From: Maribacter flavus
GTDB taxonomy: Bacteria; Bacteroidota; Bacteroidia; Flavobacteriales; Flavobacteriaceae
Direction of reading: 5' to 3'
Length of the DNA stretch: 64,000 nucleotides
Assembly (NCBI RefSeq): GCF_008386635.1
Contig: NZ_VUOE01000004.1
Span: forward strand, 1-64,000
In this document: positions 9,164-16,999 of the stretch, one piece after another
Layout: each line of letters starts with the position of its first letter
Numbering within the stretch: position 1 is the first letter of the stretch
Position numbers and translations under genes: made by a program
Notes under the pieces: generated by a model
The model's database searches: none
What the model was told of the DNA's origin: nothing
Seen by the model: the letters and a program-made list of their open reading frames with translations, nothing else

Positions 9164-9171
9164 CAAAAATA
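9164..9171 (-). promoter_or_regulatory. -7 box of the TrmH-family gene
   Basis: The minus strand reads TATTTTTG (TAnnTTTG) with only six bases before the ATG at 9157. Transcription would start at or next to the start codon, so the mRNA is possibly leaderless. Confidence 0.5.
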
Positions 9172-9230
9172 ATTTAATCTGTTAACTAAACATGGTATGA
9201 CCGACCAACTTAAAAACTAATTCCTGAAAA

Positions 9231-10046
9231 ATGATAAAACAGTTATTACCAATCTGTATGCTTCTTTTGCTGATGGGCTGTAAAGAGGCTGCCAAAGAGA
9301 AGAATACCAATGAAACCATAGGTAAAACTACCGAGACAAGTAACGTAGTAAGCAGGTATCCGGAAGCGCAAAGGCGCATATTTGATGCCCATGGGACGTA
9401 CGGGGCATGGAAGGAATACAAAACGCTTTCCTATGAAATAGGGAAAGAAAAAACCAATGAAATCCATGTTGTGGATCTACCTAAAAGAATGGATTTGGTT
9501 ACCATGGGTACTGTTCAAATGGGATTCGATGGTACCAGGGTTTGGCTGGCTGACCCGGAAAGAAACTATCAAGGAGATCCCGTATTTTACCACAACCTTA
9601 TGTTCTATTTTTATGCAATGCCCTTTGTTTTGGGCGATGAAGGTATAAACTATGGGGATACGGCGGATTTACTAGTGGATGGCAAATCCTTTCCCGGGAT
9701 AAGCGTCACCTATGATTCAGGTGTAGGTACGTCACCCAAGGACGAGTATTACCTTCATTACGACCCGGAGACTTTTCAAATGGCTTGGTTGGGCTATACG
9801 GTGACCTATAGAACGGGTGAGGATTCGGATACTATAAAATGGATTCGGTATGATGACTGGCAGAAAGTGGGCGACCTTGTTTTGCCTAAATCGATTTCTT
9901 GGGTTGCCTATGAAGGCAGGGAGATGGGCGAAATACGAAATACCGTGCAGTTTGAAAATGTGGAATTAAGTAAGGAATCCAAGCCCAATGAATATTATGC
10001 AAAGCCCGAAGCCGGGGTTTTTGTCGAAGGAAAATCCCAAGATTGA
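9231..10046 (+). CDS. Lipoprotein of unknown function (resembles DUF6503)
   Basis: The 271-residue product starts with a lipoprotein signal (MIKQLLPICMLLLLMGC, Cys17) and a charged linker rich in Lys, Glu and Thr. The remaining 220 residues have a beta-rich, aromatic-rich pattern (FDAHGTYGAWKEYKTLSYE, FYHNLMFYFYAMPFVLG) like the outer-membrane lipoprotein families that bind lipids or lipoproteins. From memory it resembles DUF6503, a Bacteroidota family, but I cannot check this. It stands alone between the minus-strand methyltransferase and the molybdenum-cofactor cluster, so context gives no clue to its job. Confidence 0.75.
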   Translation: MIKQLLPICMLLLLMGCKEAAKEKNTNETIGKTTETSNVVSRYPEAQRRIFDAHGTYGAWKEYKTLSYEIGKEKTNEIHVVDLPKRMDLVTMGTVQMGFDGTRVWLADPERNYQGDPVFYHNLMFYFYAMPFVLGDEGINYGDTADLLVDGKSFPGISVTYDSGVGTSPKDEYYLHYDPETFQMAWLGYTVTYRTGEDSDTIKWIRYDDWQKVGDLVLPKSISWVAYEGREMGEIRNTVQFENVELSKESKPNEYYAKPEAGVFVEGKSQD

Positions 10047-10138
10047 TTTTGTATTTTTCAAACTTAATGAAAGGTTAAATAGGTCTTTGATTCGTTAGGT
10101 TCTTCCAGAATAATAAGTAATTTAGAGGTTCAGGTAAA

Positions 10139-10152
10139 ATGGGCATGCCCAT
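10139..10152. promoter_or_regulatory. Perfect 14-base palindrome upstream of moaD
   Basis: ATGGGCATGCCCAT is a perfect palindrome 17 bases before the moaD start at 10170. Its place at the head of the cofactor cluster fits a regulator site, but no regulator is known for it here and it could be chance. Confidence 0.3.
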
Positions 10153-10169
10153 TGCACAAATTGGGTCAA

Positions 10170-10412
10170 ATGGATTTACTTTTTTTTGGAATTGCAAAGG
10201 ATATTGTTGGTACATCCCAACTGGATATGTTTTTTGGGGAAGACTCCCCTAATTCGGTGGCGGAGCTAAAACAAGCCTTAAAAAAAAGATATCCCGAATT
10301 TTCAAAGTTGACCTCCTTGGCAATTGCCGTGAACAGCGAATATGCATCCGATGATGTTCAGCTTAAAGCAAATGATGAGGTGGCGATAATTCCGCCCGTA
10401 AGTGGAGGCTAA
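10170..10412 (+). CDS. moaD: Molybdopterin synthase small subunit MoaD
   Basis: MoaD is the ubiquitin-like sulfur carrier of molybdopterin synthase. This 80-residue protein has the beta-grasp pattern (MDLLFFGIAKDIVG ... LAIAVNSEYASDDVQLKANDEVAIIPPVSGG) and ends in the Gly-Gly tail that is adenylated and then thiocarboxylated. I chose the start at 10170 because it matches the family length and an upstream ATG at 10152 overlaps the palindrome. The stop overlaps the moaE start by one base (TAATG), so the two subunits are translationally coupled. It heads the plus-strand Moco cluster. Confidence 0.92.
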   Translation: MDLLFFGIAKDIVGTSQLDMFFGEDSPNSVAELKQALKKRYPEFSKLTSLAIAVNSEYASDDVQLKANDEVAIIPPVSGG

Positions 10413-10828
10413 TGAATAAGATCATAGAAATAGTACAAGATCTGGATACCAACAAAGTGTATCAGGAATTATCCCATCCAAGCAGTGGTGGCATCTGCGT
10501 CTTTGTAGGTTCAGTCAGGGAGTTTACCAATAACGAGCAAGTGATGGCCCTAGAGTTTGAGACCTATGAGACCATGGCTTTGAAAGAGATGGACAAATTG
10601 GCGGATACCGCCTTGGAAAAATGGAAGTTGAACAAAGTGGTCATAAAACATGCGGTCGGCAAGAAGGAGGTCCAAGATGCGGTGGTCATTGTGGGAGCCT
10701 CATCGGCACACAGGTCGGAATGCTTTGAAGCATGTCGGTTCTTAATAGACACCTTGAAGGAAACGGTACCCATTTGGAAAAAGGAACTGTTCAAAAATAA
10801 ATCGGTCTGGGTTTCTGCCCACCCATGA
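10412..10828 (+). CDS. moaE: Molybdopterin synthase large subunit MoaE
   Basis: MoaE forms the heterotetramer with MoaD and transfers two sulfurs to cyclic pyranopterin monophosphate. The 138-residue size is normal. Family blocks are GGICVFVGSVREFTNN near the N-terminus, the VGASSAHRSECFEACRFLID block, and the C-terminal VPIWKKELFKNKSVWV with the active-site lysines. It overlaps moaD by one base and lies 69 bases before moaA, all on the plus strand. Confidence 0.95.
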   Translation: MNKIIEIVQDLDTNKVYQELSHPSSGGICVFVGSVREFTNNEQVMALEFETYETMALKEMDKLADTALEKWKLNKVVIKHAVGKKEVQDAVVIVGASSAHRSECFEACRFLIDTLKETVPIWKKELFKNKSVWVSAHP

Positions 10829-10897
10829 AAAGGAAGAGAAACCAACCCACTGGCGGCTATTTTGCATTGGCAACGCTAAAGCGTATATTGAAAGAAT

Positions 10898-11881
10898 ATG
10901 TTGATAGACAATCATAATAGAACAATAAATTACCTAAGATTGGCGGTTACGGACCGTTGTAATCTAAGGTGTAACTATTGCATGCCCGCGGAAGGCATCA
11001 ATTTTGCCAAAAACGATAAACTGCTCACCATTGAAGAATTGAAAACCCTAAGCGGTATTTTGGTAGGTCAGGGAATCGATAAAATCAGGATAACCGGGGG
11101 CGAACCCTTTGTACGAAAGGATTTGATGGAATTGCTAAGATACTTGGCAAAGTTGGATGGTTTGAAGGATATTTCGGCAACCACGAACGCAACCTTGATA
11201 GGGCCGTATATCGATGAGCTAAAATCCTTGGGCATCAAAAATATCAATGTGAGCCTAGATGCCATCAATAAAGCAACTTTTGAGAGAATCACTCGCAGGG
11301 ACCAATACGATACGGTCCATAACAACCTGATTCGTTTGATCAGTGAAGGATTCAATGTGCGTATAAATTTTATCGCCCTTGACGGACAAAATACCCAGGA
11401 CATTCTGCCCATTTTGGAGCTGGCGAAGCACTATCCGGTATCGGTTCGGTTTTTGGAGGAAATGCCCTTTAACGGTGGTTCAAAAACCTTCCAAAAAATT
11501 GCTTGGGATTATAAAAAAATCTTGGAGCACATTAGGGAAGCACATCCCGATTTCTACAAACTGGAATCACCAAGCACTTCCACTTCCATAAATTATAAGA
11601 TACCCGGTCATATGGGAACTTTTGGGGTGATACCTTCGTTTAGCAGGACTTTCTGCGGTACCTGTAACCGACTTAGGGTTTCGGCCACGGGCGATGTTAT
11701 TACCTGTTTGTATGCAAAACCCAGCGCAAACCTAAGGGACATTATGAGGAGTGAAAATGCGAAATCCAAAGTGGAAGAACAAATTTTGATAGCTGTTGGC
11801 AGTAGGGCAAAAACCGGTTTCGAGGCCCAAGAAAAATATCGGGATGTCTTTTCCAATTCCATGACATCGATTGGAGGGTAG
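10898..11881 (+). CDS. moaA: GTP 3',8-cyclase MoaA
   Basis: MoaA is the radical-SAM enzyme that, with MoaC, turns GTP into cyclic pyranopterin monophosphate. The N-terminal [4Fe-4S] cluster triad is at Cys21, Cys25 and Cys28 (TDRCNLRCNYCMP). The second, GTP-binding cluster cysteines are in SRTFCGTCNRLRVS and TCLYA near the C-terminus. The 327-residue protein ends in Gly-Gly, the tail needed for activity in this family. It is followed three bases later by moaC. Confidence 0.96.
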   Translation: MLIDNHNRTINYLRLAVTDRCNLRCNYCMPAEGINFAKNDKLLTIEELKTLSGILVGQGIDKIRITGGEPFVRKDLMELLRYLAKLDGLKDISATTNATLIGPYIDELKSLGIKNINVSLDAINKATFERITRRDQYDTVHNNLIRLISEGFNVRINFIALDGQNTQDILPILELAKHYPVSVRFLEEMPFNGGSKTFQKIAWDYKKILEHIREAHPDFYKLESPSTSTSINYKIPGHMGTFGVIPSFSRTFCGTCNRLRVSATGDVITCLYAKPSANLRDIMRSENAKSKVEEQILIAVGSRAKTGFEAQEKYRDVFSNSMTSIGG

Positions 11882-11884
11882 GCC

Positions 11885-12358
11885 ATGGAGAAAAAATTAT
11901 CACATATCAATGCATCCGGAAATGCCGAAATGGTGGATGTTTCGGAAAAACAGAATAGTTCAAGGGTCGCCATTGCTTCCGGTAGGGTTCTATTTCCTAC
12001 GGAAGTTTTTAAAGAATTGCAGCAGCAGGACTTTTTGGGAAAAAAGGGAAGCATTGTCCAGACTGCAGTCATTGCGGGGATACAGGGTGTCAAGAAAACA
12101 TCGGAATTGATTCCGTTGTGCCATCAGATCAACCTGACAAAAATAGATGTGGATATCGTTCCAGGCGATAATCAATTTCTGATCACCTGTACCGTAAAGT
12201 GCGATGGAAAAACAGGGGTGGAGATGGAGGCACTTACCGGCGTTTCCGTGGCCGCCTTGACCTTATATGATATGTGCAAGGCATTGTCCCAGGATATTGT
12301 GATTTATACGATACAGTTAGAAAGAAAATCAGGAGGAAAAAATGACTACGAACGATAA
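11885..12358 (+). CDS. moaC: Cyclic pyranopterin monophosphate synthase MoaC
   Basis: MoaC completes the first Moco step, rearranging the MoaA product to cPMP. The 157-residue protein has the family blocks MVDVSEK, GSIVQTAVIAGIQGVKKTSELIPLCHQI and GVEMEALTGVSVAALTLYDMCKA. It is a stand-alone MoaC: there is no C-terminal MoaB/MogA domain, although fused MoaC-MoaB proteins occur in related bacteria. Its 3' end overlaps mobA by 17 bases. The C-terminal segment ends ERKSGGKNDYER, shorter than some relatives but with the KSGGK loop kept. Confidence 0.95.
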   Translation: MEKKLSHINASGNAEMVDVSEKQNSSRVAIASGRVLFPTEVFKELQQQDFLGKKGSIVQTAVIAGIQGVKKTSELIPLCHQINLTKIDVDIVPGDNQFLITCTVKCDGKTGVEMEALTGVSVAALTLYDMCKALSQDIVIYTIQLERKSGGKNDYER

Positions 12359-12935
12359 GATTTATGGATTGGTGCTTTCCGGAGGGAAAAGCACCCGGAT
12401 GGGTCAGGACAAAGGATTGATTTCCTATCACGGCGTGCCACAAAGGGAACATTTATTTCGCCTTTTGGAGGATGTTTGCGACAAAACCTTTATGAGTGTT
12501 CGGCACGATCAGCAAGCAGACATTCCGCCCACGCTCAATACCATTTTGGATAAAGACGAATTTCGAGGTCCCTACAATGGATTGTTATCGGCACATAAGG
12601 AATACCCAGGTGTTGCATGGTTGGTTTTGGCATGTGACCTTCCTTTGATAGACAAGGAATCCCTAAAGGAATTGATACACCATAGGGATTCAAAAAAAAT
12701 TGCCACGGCCTTTGCACAAAGGGAAAATCCGCTACCCGAACCTTTGTGCGCCATTTGGGAGCCGGAAGCCTTACGAACTTCGATTGCCTATTTGGAAGCG
12801 GGCAATGGTACCTGTCCCCGAAAGTTTTTGATCAATAATGATGTACTGCTCGTATTTCCTAAAAGACCGGAAGTGTTGTTGAATGCCAACTCCCAAGAGG
12901 AGTATAAGGAAGCGGTACAAAAACTGGAAGCCTAA
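12342..12935 (+). CDS. mobA: Molybdenum cofactor guanylyltransferase MobA
   Basis: MobA adds GMP from GTP to Moco, giving the dinucleotide form used by DMSO-reductase-family enzymes. The 197-residue protein has the nucleotidyltransferase signature LSGGKSTRMGQDKG at residues 12-25 and the metal-binding block VLACDLPLI. The start overlaps moaC by 17 bases, and the stop overlaps moeB by one base (TAATG). Some relatives act instead as CMP transferases, but MobA fits this context best. Confidence 0.88.
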   Translation: MTTNDKIYGLVLSGGKSTRMGQDKGLISYHGVPQREHLFRLLEDVCDKTFMSVRHDQQADIPPTLNTILDKDEFRGPYNGLLSAHKEYPGVAWLVLACDLPLIDKESLKELIHHRDSKKIATAFAQRENPLPEPLCAIWEPEALRTSIAYLEAGNGTCPRKFLINNDVLLVFPKRPEVLLNANSQEEYKEAVQKLEA

Positions 12936-14005
12936 TGGAAGGTAGGTACCATAGACAGACCATTTTGCCCGGTTTCGGGGAAAGGGGGCAAGCGGCTTTG
13001 GCAAAGGCCAGGATTCTTGTGGTAGGAGCCGGAGGCCTAGGCGTGCCCGTAATGACCTATCTGAATGCCATGGGAGTGGGCACCTTGGGAATAGTGGATG
13101 CCGATCTGGTTTCCAAGTCCAATTTACACAGACAAGTACTCTACACGGAGGCCATGATAGGTAAGTCAAAAGTGGAAATGGCAAAAGAACTATTATCGGC
13201 ACAGAATACAACCACTTCAATCCATATCTATAAAACCTTTTTGGCACCGGATAATGCCGAAAAAATTATTGAAAATTATGATGTGGTAGTTGATGCTACC
13301 GATAATTTCCCTACCCGATATCTAATAAACGACGTTTGCTTACTTCAAAAAAAGCCTTTTGTATATGGAGCTTTGCACGGTTTTGAGGGACAGGTAAGTG
13401 TTTTTAACTACGAGAACGGACCTACATATCGATGTTTGTTTCCAAATATGCCGAAAGCCGATGAGGTTCCCAATTGCAACGAACATGGTATCTTGGGAAT
13501 TCTTCCCGGGATTATTGGTAATTTGCAGGCCTTGGAAGTTGTAAAGATTGTCTGTGGATTGGACGGTGTACTAGCAGGGGTTTTGTTACTCTATGATGCG
13601 CTGTCGCAACGTATGCAGCGCATGAAATTCGGACTAAATCCTGACAATCTAAAAATAAACGGGGTCCAGGATTCTTATAATCTTGATTGCGAAGTAGTAT
13701 TGGAGTCCGTTGAGGCAGTTGGAATCCAAAACCTTATAACGGATAAAAAAGTGTTGCTTTTGGATGTTAGGACGGAGCGGGAATTCCAAAGGAAGCATAT
13801 TGACGGTGCTAAAAATATACCTTTAAACGAATTGGAAAAAAGAGCAGAGGAGGTGGCCATTGAAAAACCGGTGTATGTTATTTGTCAGTCGGGTATACGT
13901 AGTAGGAAGGCTGTTTTAATGTTGCAGGAATTGTCTCCTGAAGGAAAATATATCAACGTGGCCGGAGGTATGAACCAATTGAACTCCTATGCAACTACCT
14001 ATTGA
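12935..14005 (+). CDS. moeB: MoeB/ThiF-type adenylyltransferase fused to a rhodanese domain
   Basis: The 356-residue protein joins an E1-like adenylating domain (residues 1-230, GAGGLGVPVMTYLNAMGVG ATP loop, DATDNFPTRY) to a C-terminal rhodanese domain (about 255-356, LLLDVRTEREFQ and the CQSGIRSR active-site loop). This layout is like human MOCS3: one protein could adenylate the MoaD tail and supply its sulfur. MoeB normally binds zinc with two CxxC pairs. Only one Cys is seen at YRCLFP, and the second pair is absent before the linker, so the zinc site appears lost. It overlaps mobA by one base and the TauE gene by 17. Confidence 0.9.
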   Translation: MEGRYHRQTILPGFGERGQAALAKARILVVGAGGLGVPVMTYLNAMGVGTLGIVDADLVSKSNLHRQVLYTEAMIGKSKVEMAKELLSAQNTTTSIHIYKTFLAPDNAEKIIENYDVVVDATDNFPTRYLINDVCLLQKKPFVYGALHGFEGQVSVFNYENGPTYRCLFPNMPKADEVPNCNEHGILGILPGIIGNLQALEVVKIVCGLDGVLAGVLLLYDALSQRMQRMKFGLNPDNLKINGVQDSYNLDCEVVLESVEAVGIQNLITDKKVLLLDVRTEREFQRKHIDGAKNIPLNELEKRAEEVAIEKPVYVICQSGIRSRKAVLMLQELSPEGKYINVAGGMNQLNSYATTY

Positions 14006-14765
14006 GCAATTCGCACTCTTATGTTGCGGTTTTTTTGTGGTGGCAACCTTATACTCTTCCGTGGGATTTGGAGGTGGTTCCAGCTACTTGGCCCTTTTAA
14101 CGCTTTTTCTAGGGAGTTTTTTTGCCATACGATCTATTGCTCTTATTTGTAATCTGGTGGTGGTTTCTGGGAGCACCTATCTTTATTTTAAGAACGGACA
14201 CGCCAAGTTGAAGGATTTTCTCCCTTTTATAATTACTAGTATTCCTTTGGCCTTTCTTGGAGCGTCGTTCCGCTTAAAGGAAAATATATTCTTTATTATT
14301 CTGGGTATCTCCTTGATTCTTTCGGCAACCTTTTTGGCATTACAAACCTTTAATTGGGCAAAGTCGGTACCGGAGACCAAAAAATATCCGGGTTACCTGA
14401 GCTATTTTTTAGGGGCCGGAATAGGTTTTCTATCGGGTTTGGTAGGAATTGGCGGGGGTATATTCCTGGCACCGATCTTAAACCATTTACGTTGGGACAA
14501 GGCCATTAAAATAGCGGCCTTGGCCAGTTTCTTTATTTTGGTCAATTCGGTATCGGGACTCATGGGATTGGTAACAAGTGATTCCTTGTTCCTCCCTTGG
14601 TTGGAAACCCTATGTCTTGGAATTGCCGTGCTATTGGGAGGTCAGTTGGGAATTCGTATCAGTTTGAAGCGACTTTCCGCGAATGGTATCAAACGGGTAA
14701 CGGCACTATTGGTCCTGATTGTGGGAATTAGGGTGCTTTTGGTAAATGGATTCGGTGTCCTTTAA
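13989..14765 (+). CDS. TauE/SafE family sulfite/sulfonate exporter-like membrane protein
   Basis: The 258-residue protein is a TauE/SafE transporter with two repeats of about four membrane helices. Typical glycine blocks are YSSVGFGGGSSYLALLTLF at the N-terminus and GIGFLSGLVGIGGGIFLAP in the middle. These proteins move small anions such as sulfite or sulfoacetate. It starts inside moeB (17-base overlap) and is the last gene of the contiguous Moco run. Its membership suggests an oxyanion task tied to Moco enzymes, for example sulfite handling or molybdate entry, but this is inference. Confidence 0.87.
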   Translation: MQLPIEQFALLCCGFFVVATLYSSVGFGGGSSYLALLTLFLGSFFAIRSIALICNLVVVSGSTYLYFKNGHAKLKDFLPFIITSIPLAFLGASFRLKENIFFIILGISLILSATFLALQTFNWAKSVPETKKYPGYLSYFLGAGIGFLSGLVGIGGGIFLAPILNHLRWDKAIKIAALASFFILVNSVSGLMGLVTSDSLFLPWLETLCLGIAVLLGGQLGIRISLKRLSANGIKRVTALLVLIVGIRVLLVNGFGVL

Positions 14766-14978
14766 AATGAAAAGTGAAAAGTGAAAAATGGAAATTTAGA
14801 AGTAAGAATATAGATTTTAGAATGAAGTTAAACCTCAAATCTGAACCTTGAATTTTAGTGAAATAGTTGGATAGTGAAATAGTGAAATACCACTTGAACT
14901 AAAAGCGAACAACCACCAACGAACAACCACCAACGAACAACGAAAAGTGAAAAATTGAAATGAAAAATGATTTTTTTT

Positions 14979-15034
14979 GCTAAAGGCTAAAGGCTAAAGG
15001 CTAAAGGCTAAAGGCTAAAGGCTAAAGGCTAAAG
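14979..15034. repeat. Tandem array, eight GCTAAAG units
   Basis: Eight exact head-to-tail 7-base units, followed by a truncated ninth (GCTAA). Copy number is expected to vary between strains through slippage. Confidence 0.95.
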
Positions 15035-15082
15035 GCTAACAGCGAAGAATGCAGAGTTAAGAGGTAAAAATTATTTCATTAG

Positions 15083-15145
15083 CCAACAACCAACAACCAA
15101 CAACCAACAACCAACAACCAACAACCAACAACCAACAACCAACAA
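15083..15145. repeat. Tandem array, nine CCAACAA units
   Basis: Nine exact 7-base units, ending 23 bases before the GTG start of moeA. It lies in the moeA leader region, so copy number could change promoter or leader length. Confidence 0.95.
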
Positions 15146-15168
15146 CCAAAAGCCAAAAATAAACAACA

Positions 15169-16359
15169 GTGATTACATTTAAGGAAGCATTGCAAAAGGT
15201 ATTGGAACATCCCCTGAATTTAGGGAGTGAACACGTACCGTTGATGGATAGTATGGGTCGGTATTTAGACGAACCCATTTATGCTGACAGGAATTTCCCT
15301 CCTTTCGACCGCGTAACCAAGGATGGAATTGCTATCCAATTTGATGCTGTTATAGGCAAAGTTGAAACACTGCGTATTGAAAACATTGCCAGTGCTGGTA
15401 TGGCACAATGTACCCTTCAAGATGAAACGGCCTGTATCGAAGTCATGACGGGTGCCGTATTGCCCAAGCACACGGACACGGTCATAATGTACGAGCATCT
15501 AACCATTGAGAATAATCGTGTAACCATCAATGAAACGGTTACCAAGGGTCAGAATATTCACTATGAAGGGAGCGACGAAAGCAAGGGAACCCAAATATTG
15601 TCGAAAGGAACCAAAATAACCCCTGCCGAAATTGGGGTGATGGCCTCAGTGGGAAAATCGAATGTCTTGGTGAAAAAGGTCCCACGCGTATGCAGCATCG
15701 CTACAGGGAATGAATTGGTGGATGTTGATGTACTACCGGAACCCCATCAGATTAGAAAATCGAATAGTTTTACCATGGTATCGGCCCTATCCGATTTGCG
15801 AATCGAGGGAAGTTCCTTGCATCTTTTGGACGAAAAAAAAAGTATTGAAGATGGTCTTTCATCCGCCTTGCGTGAAAATGATGTCCTGTTGTTGAGTGGT
15901 GGCGTATCAAAAGGTAAGTTCGACTTTATACCGGAAGTGATGGAAACTCTAGGTGTGGAGCAGCTATTTCACCGGGTGGCGCAGCGCCCTGGAAAGCCCT
16001 TTTGGTTCGGTGTCCATAAGGAATTCAATACCGTTATATTCTCCTTCCCCGGGAATCCGGTATCGACCTTTGCCAATTATCATTTATATTTTTTGCCGTG
16101 GCTGTTTCGTTCCTGGGGAATCAAAATAGAAAATCAATATGCTCAAATGACTGTTGAACTTGATATTAAACCTCCCTTGACCCGGTTTATTCAGGTACGT
16201 ACGCATTGGCTGGACAGCTGCCTCCAGGTTACACCGGTGGTGGAGAATGGCTCGGGTGATTTAACGAGTTTGTCCCGTGCCGATGGCTTTATTTGCCTAG
16301 AACCAAGAGATTTAAAATATACAAAAGGTGAGCTGGTATCTTTTATTTCCACAAGGTAA
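15169..16359 (+). CDS. moeA: Molybdopterin molybdotransferase MoeA
   Basis: MoeA inserts molybdate into adenylated molybdopterin. The 396-residue protein has the family blocks FPPFDRVTKDGIA, TGAVLPKHTDTVI, LLSGGVSKGKFDFIPEV and FPGNPVSTFANY. The frame begins with GTG at 15169; a downstream start would remove conserved N-terminal residues. It is separated from the other Moco genes by the 7-base repeat tract, so it may be transcribed from its own promoter. No MogA/MoaB, which makes the adenylated substrate, is in the window. Confidence 0.94.
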   Translation: MITFKEALQKVLEHPLNLGSEHVPLMDSMGRYLDEPIYADRNFPPFDRVTKDGIAIQFDAVIGKVETLRIENIASAGMAQCTLQDETACIEVMTGAVLPKHTDTVIMYEHLTIENNRVTINETVTKGQNIHYEGSDESKGTQILSKGTKITPAEIGVMASVGKSNVLVKKVPRVCSIATGNELVDVDVLPEPHQIRKSNSFTMVSALSDLRIEGSSLHLLDEKKSIEDGLSSALRENDVLLLSGGVSKGKFDFIPEVMETLGVEQLFHRVAQRPGKPFWFGVHKEFNTVIFSFPGNPVSTFANYHLYFLPWLFRSWGIKIENQYAQMTVELDIKPPLTRFIQVRTHWLDSCLQVTPVVENGSGDLTSLSRADGFICLEPRDLKYTKGELVSFISTR

Positions 16360-16483
16360 ACTTTGTAATTGCTTTTTGCAAAAGATTACTATTTAATCTC
16401 TTATTATTGGAATGAACATAAAATGCTATCTTGGTTTTGCTATAAAGTAAACGATTATCATTCATATCTAAATAAAAGTAAAA

Positions 16484-16891
16484 ATGAACCCCATTATTAA
16501 AAATATATTAGCAGTAATTACCGGAGTTTTAGTAGGAAGCATCGTAAATATGGGTATTGTCATGATTAGCGGTTCTATAATACCGCCGCCGGAGGGAGGA
16601 GATATTACAACCATGGAAGGATTGAAAGCGACAATACACTTGTTTCAACCAAAACACTTTATATTTCCTTTTCTCGCTCACGCATTAGGAACTTTGGTCG
16701 GTGCATTTGTAGCCGCCAAAATCGCAGCAGCACGTCCTTTATCCATAGGTTTGATAATTGGGGTTTTCTTTTTGATTGGAGGGATAATTAATATCACAAT
16801 GTTGAACGGGCCAGTATGGTTTACTATTTTGGATTTGGTTGGAGCCTATTTGCCAATGGCGTATTTAGGTACAAGATGGGCAACTAGATAA
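16484..16891 (+). CDS. Small integral membrane protein of unknown function
   Basis: The 135-residue protein shows four predicted membrane helices: residues about 7-30, 62-82, 86-106 and 112-130. There are few charges, and a loop with PPPEGGD between helices 1 and 2. I recognise no family with certainty; related proteins occur in many Bacteroidota as uncharacterised membrane proteins. It stands alone, 124 bases after moeA on the same strand and convergent to the acylase gene. The product is probably real because the start has a long hydrophobic helix and the frame is full length. Confidence 0.7.
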   Translation: MNPIIKNILAVITGVLVGSIVNMGIVMISGSIIPPPEGGDITTMEGLKATIHLFQPKHFIFPFLAHALGTLVGAFVAAKIAAARPLSIGLIIGVFFLIGGIINITMLNGPVWFTILDLVGAYLPMAYLGTRWATR

Positions 16892-16999
16892 TGGAAACCA
16901 TTTATTTTTAAAAAAAGTTATTTTCTTTCAGGCGAATTTTCCCCTACCTCATTGAAAGTTGCGCAAATACGACATTAAATAATTTGTGAACGTTTCTGA

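Larger units (their letters stand above)
14766..15168. repeat. Intergenic tract of 7-base-phased repeats before moeA
   Basis: This 403-base stretch has no gene. It opens with degenerate heptamers (aatgaaa, agtgaaa, agtgaaa, aatggaa, atttaga, agtaaga) from 14766, then alternates cgaacaa and ccaccaa at 14906-14940. An exact GCTAAAG array of eight copies is at 14979-15034, followed by nine exact CCAACAA copies at 15083-15145. All share a period of seven. The tract ends 23 bases before the moeA start. Confidence 0.85.

Noticed and set aside
10081-10169. Molybdenum-cofactor riboswitch upstream of moaD
   Set aside because: Only a short palindrome is visible; I do not see the longer set of paired stems that the known Moco RNA needs.
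14979-15145. Possible CRISPR array
   Set aside because: The units are 7 bases without unique spacers, and no cas genes are in the window.
15057-15278. Minus-strand open frame with the repeated peptide GCWLLVV
   Set aside because: It is the CCAACAA array read backwards and runs over the start of moeA. Repeat-derived frames stay open because a 7-base unit gives the same three frames in turn; there is no start or family support.
16892-16999. Promoter-like remnant (TATTTGCGC then ATG on the minus strand) with a short frame
   Set aside because: The frame stops after two codons and the box lacks the full TAnnTTTG spacing; it may be decayed DNA but cannot be supported.
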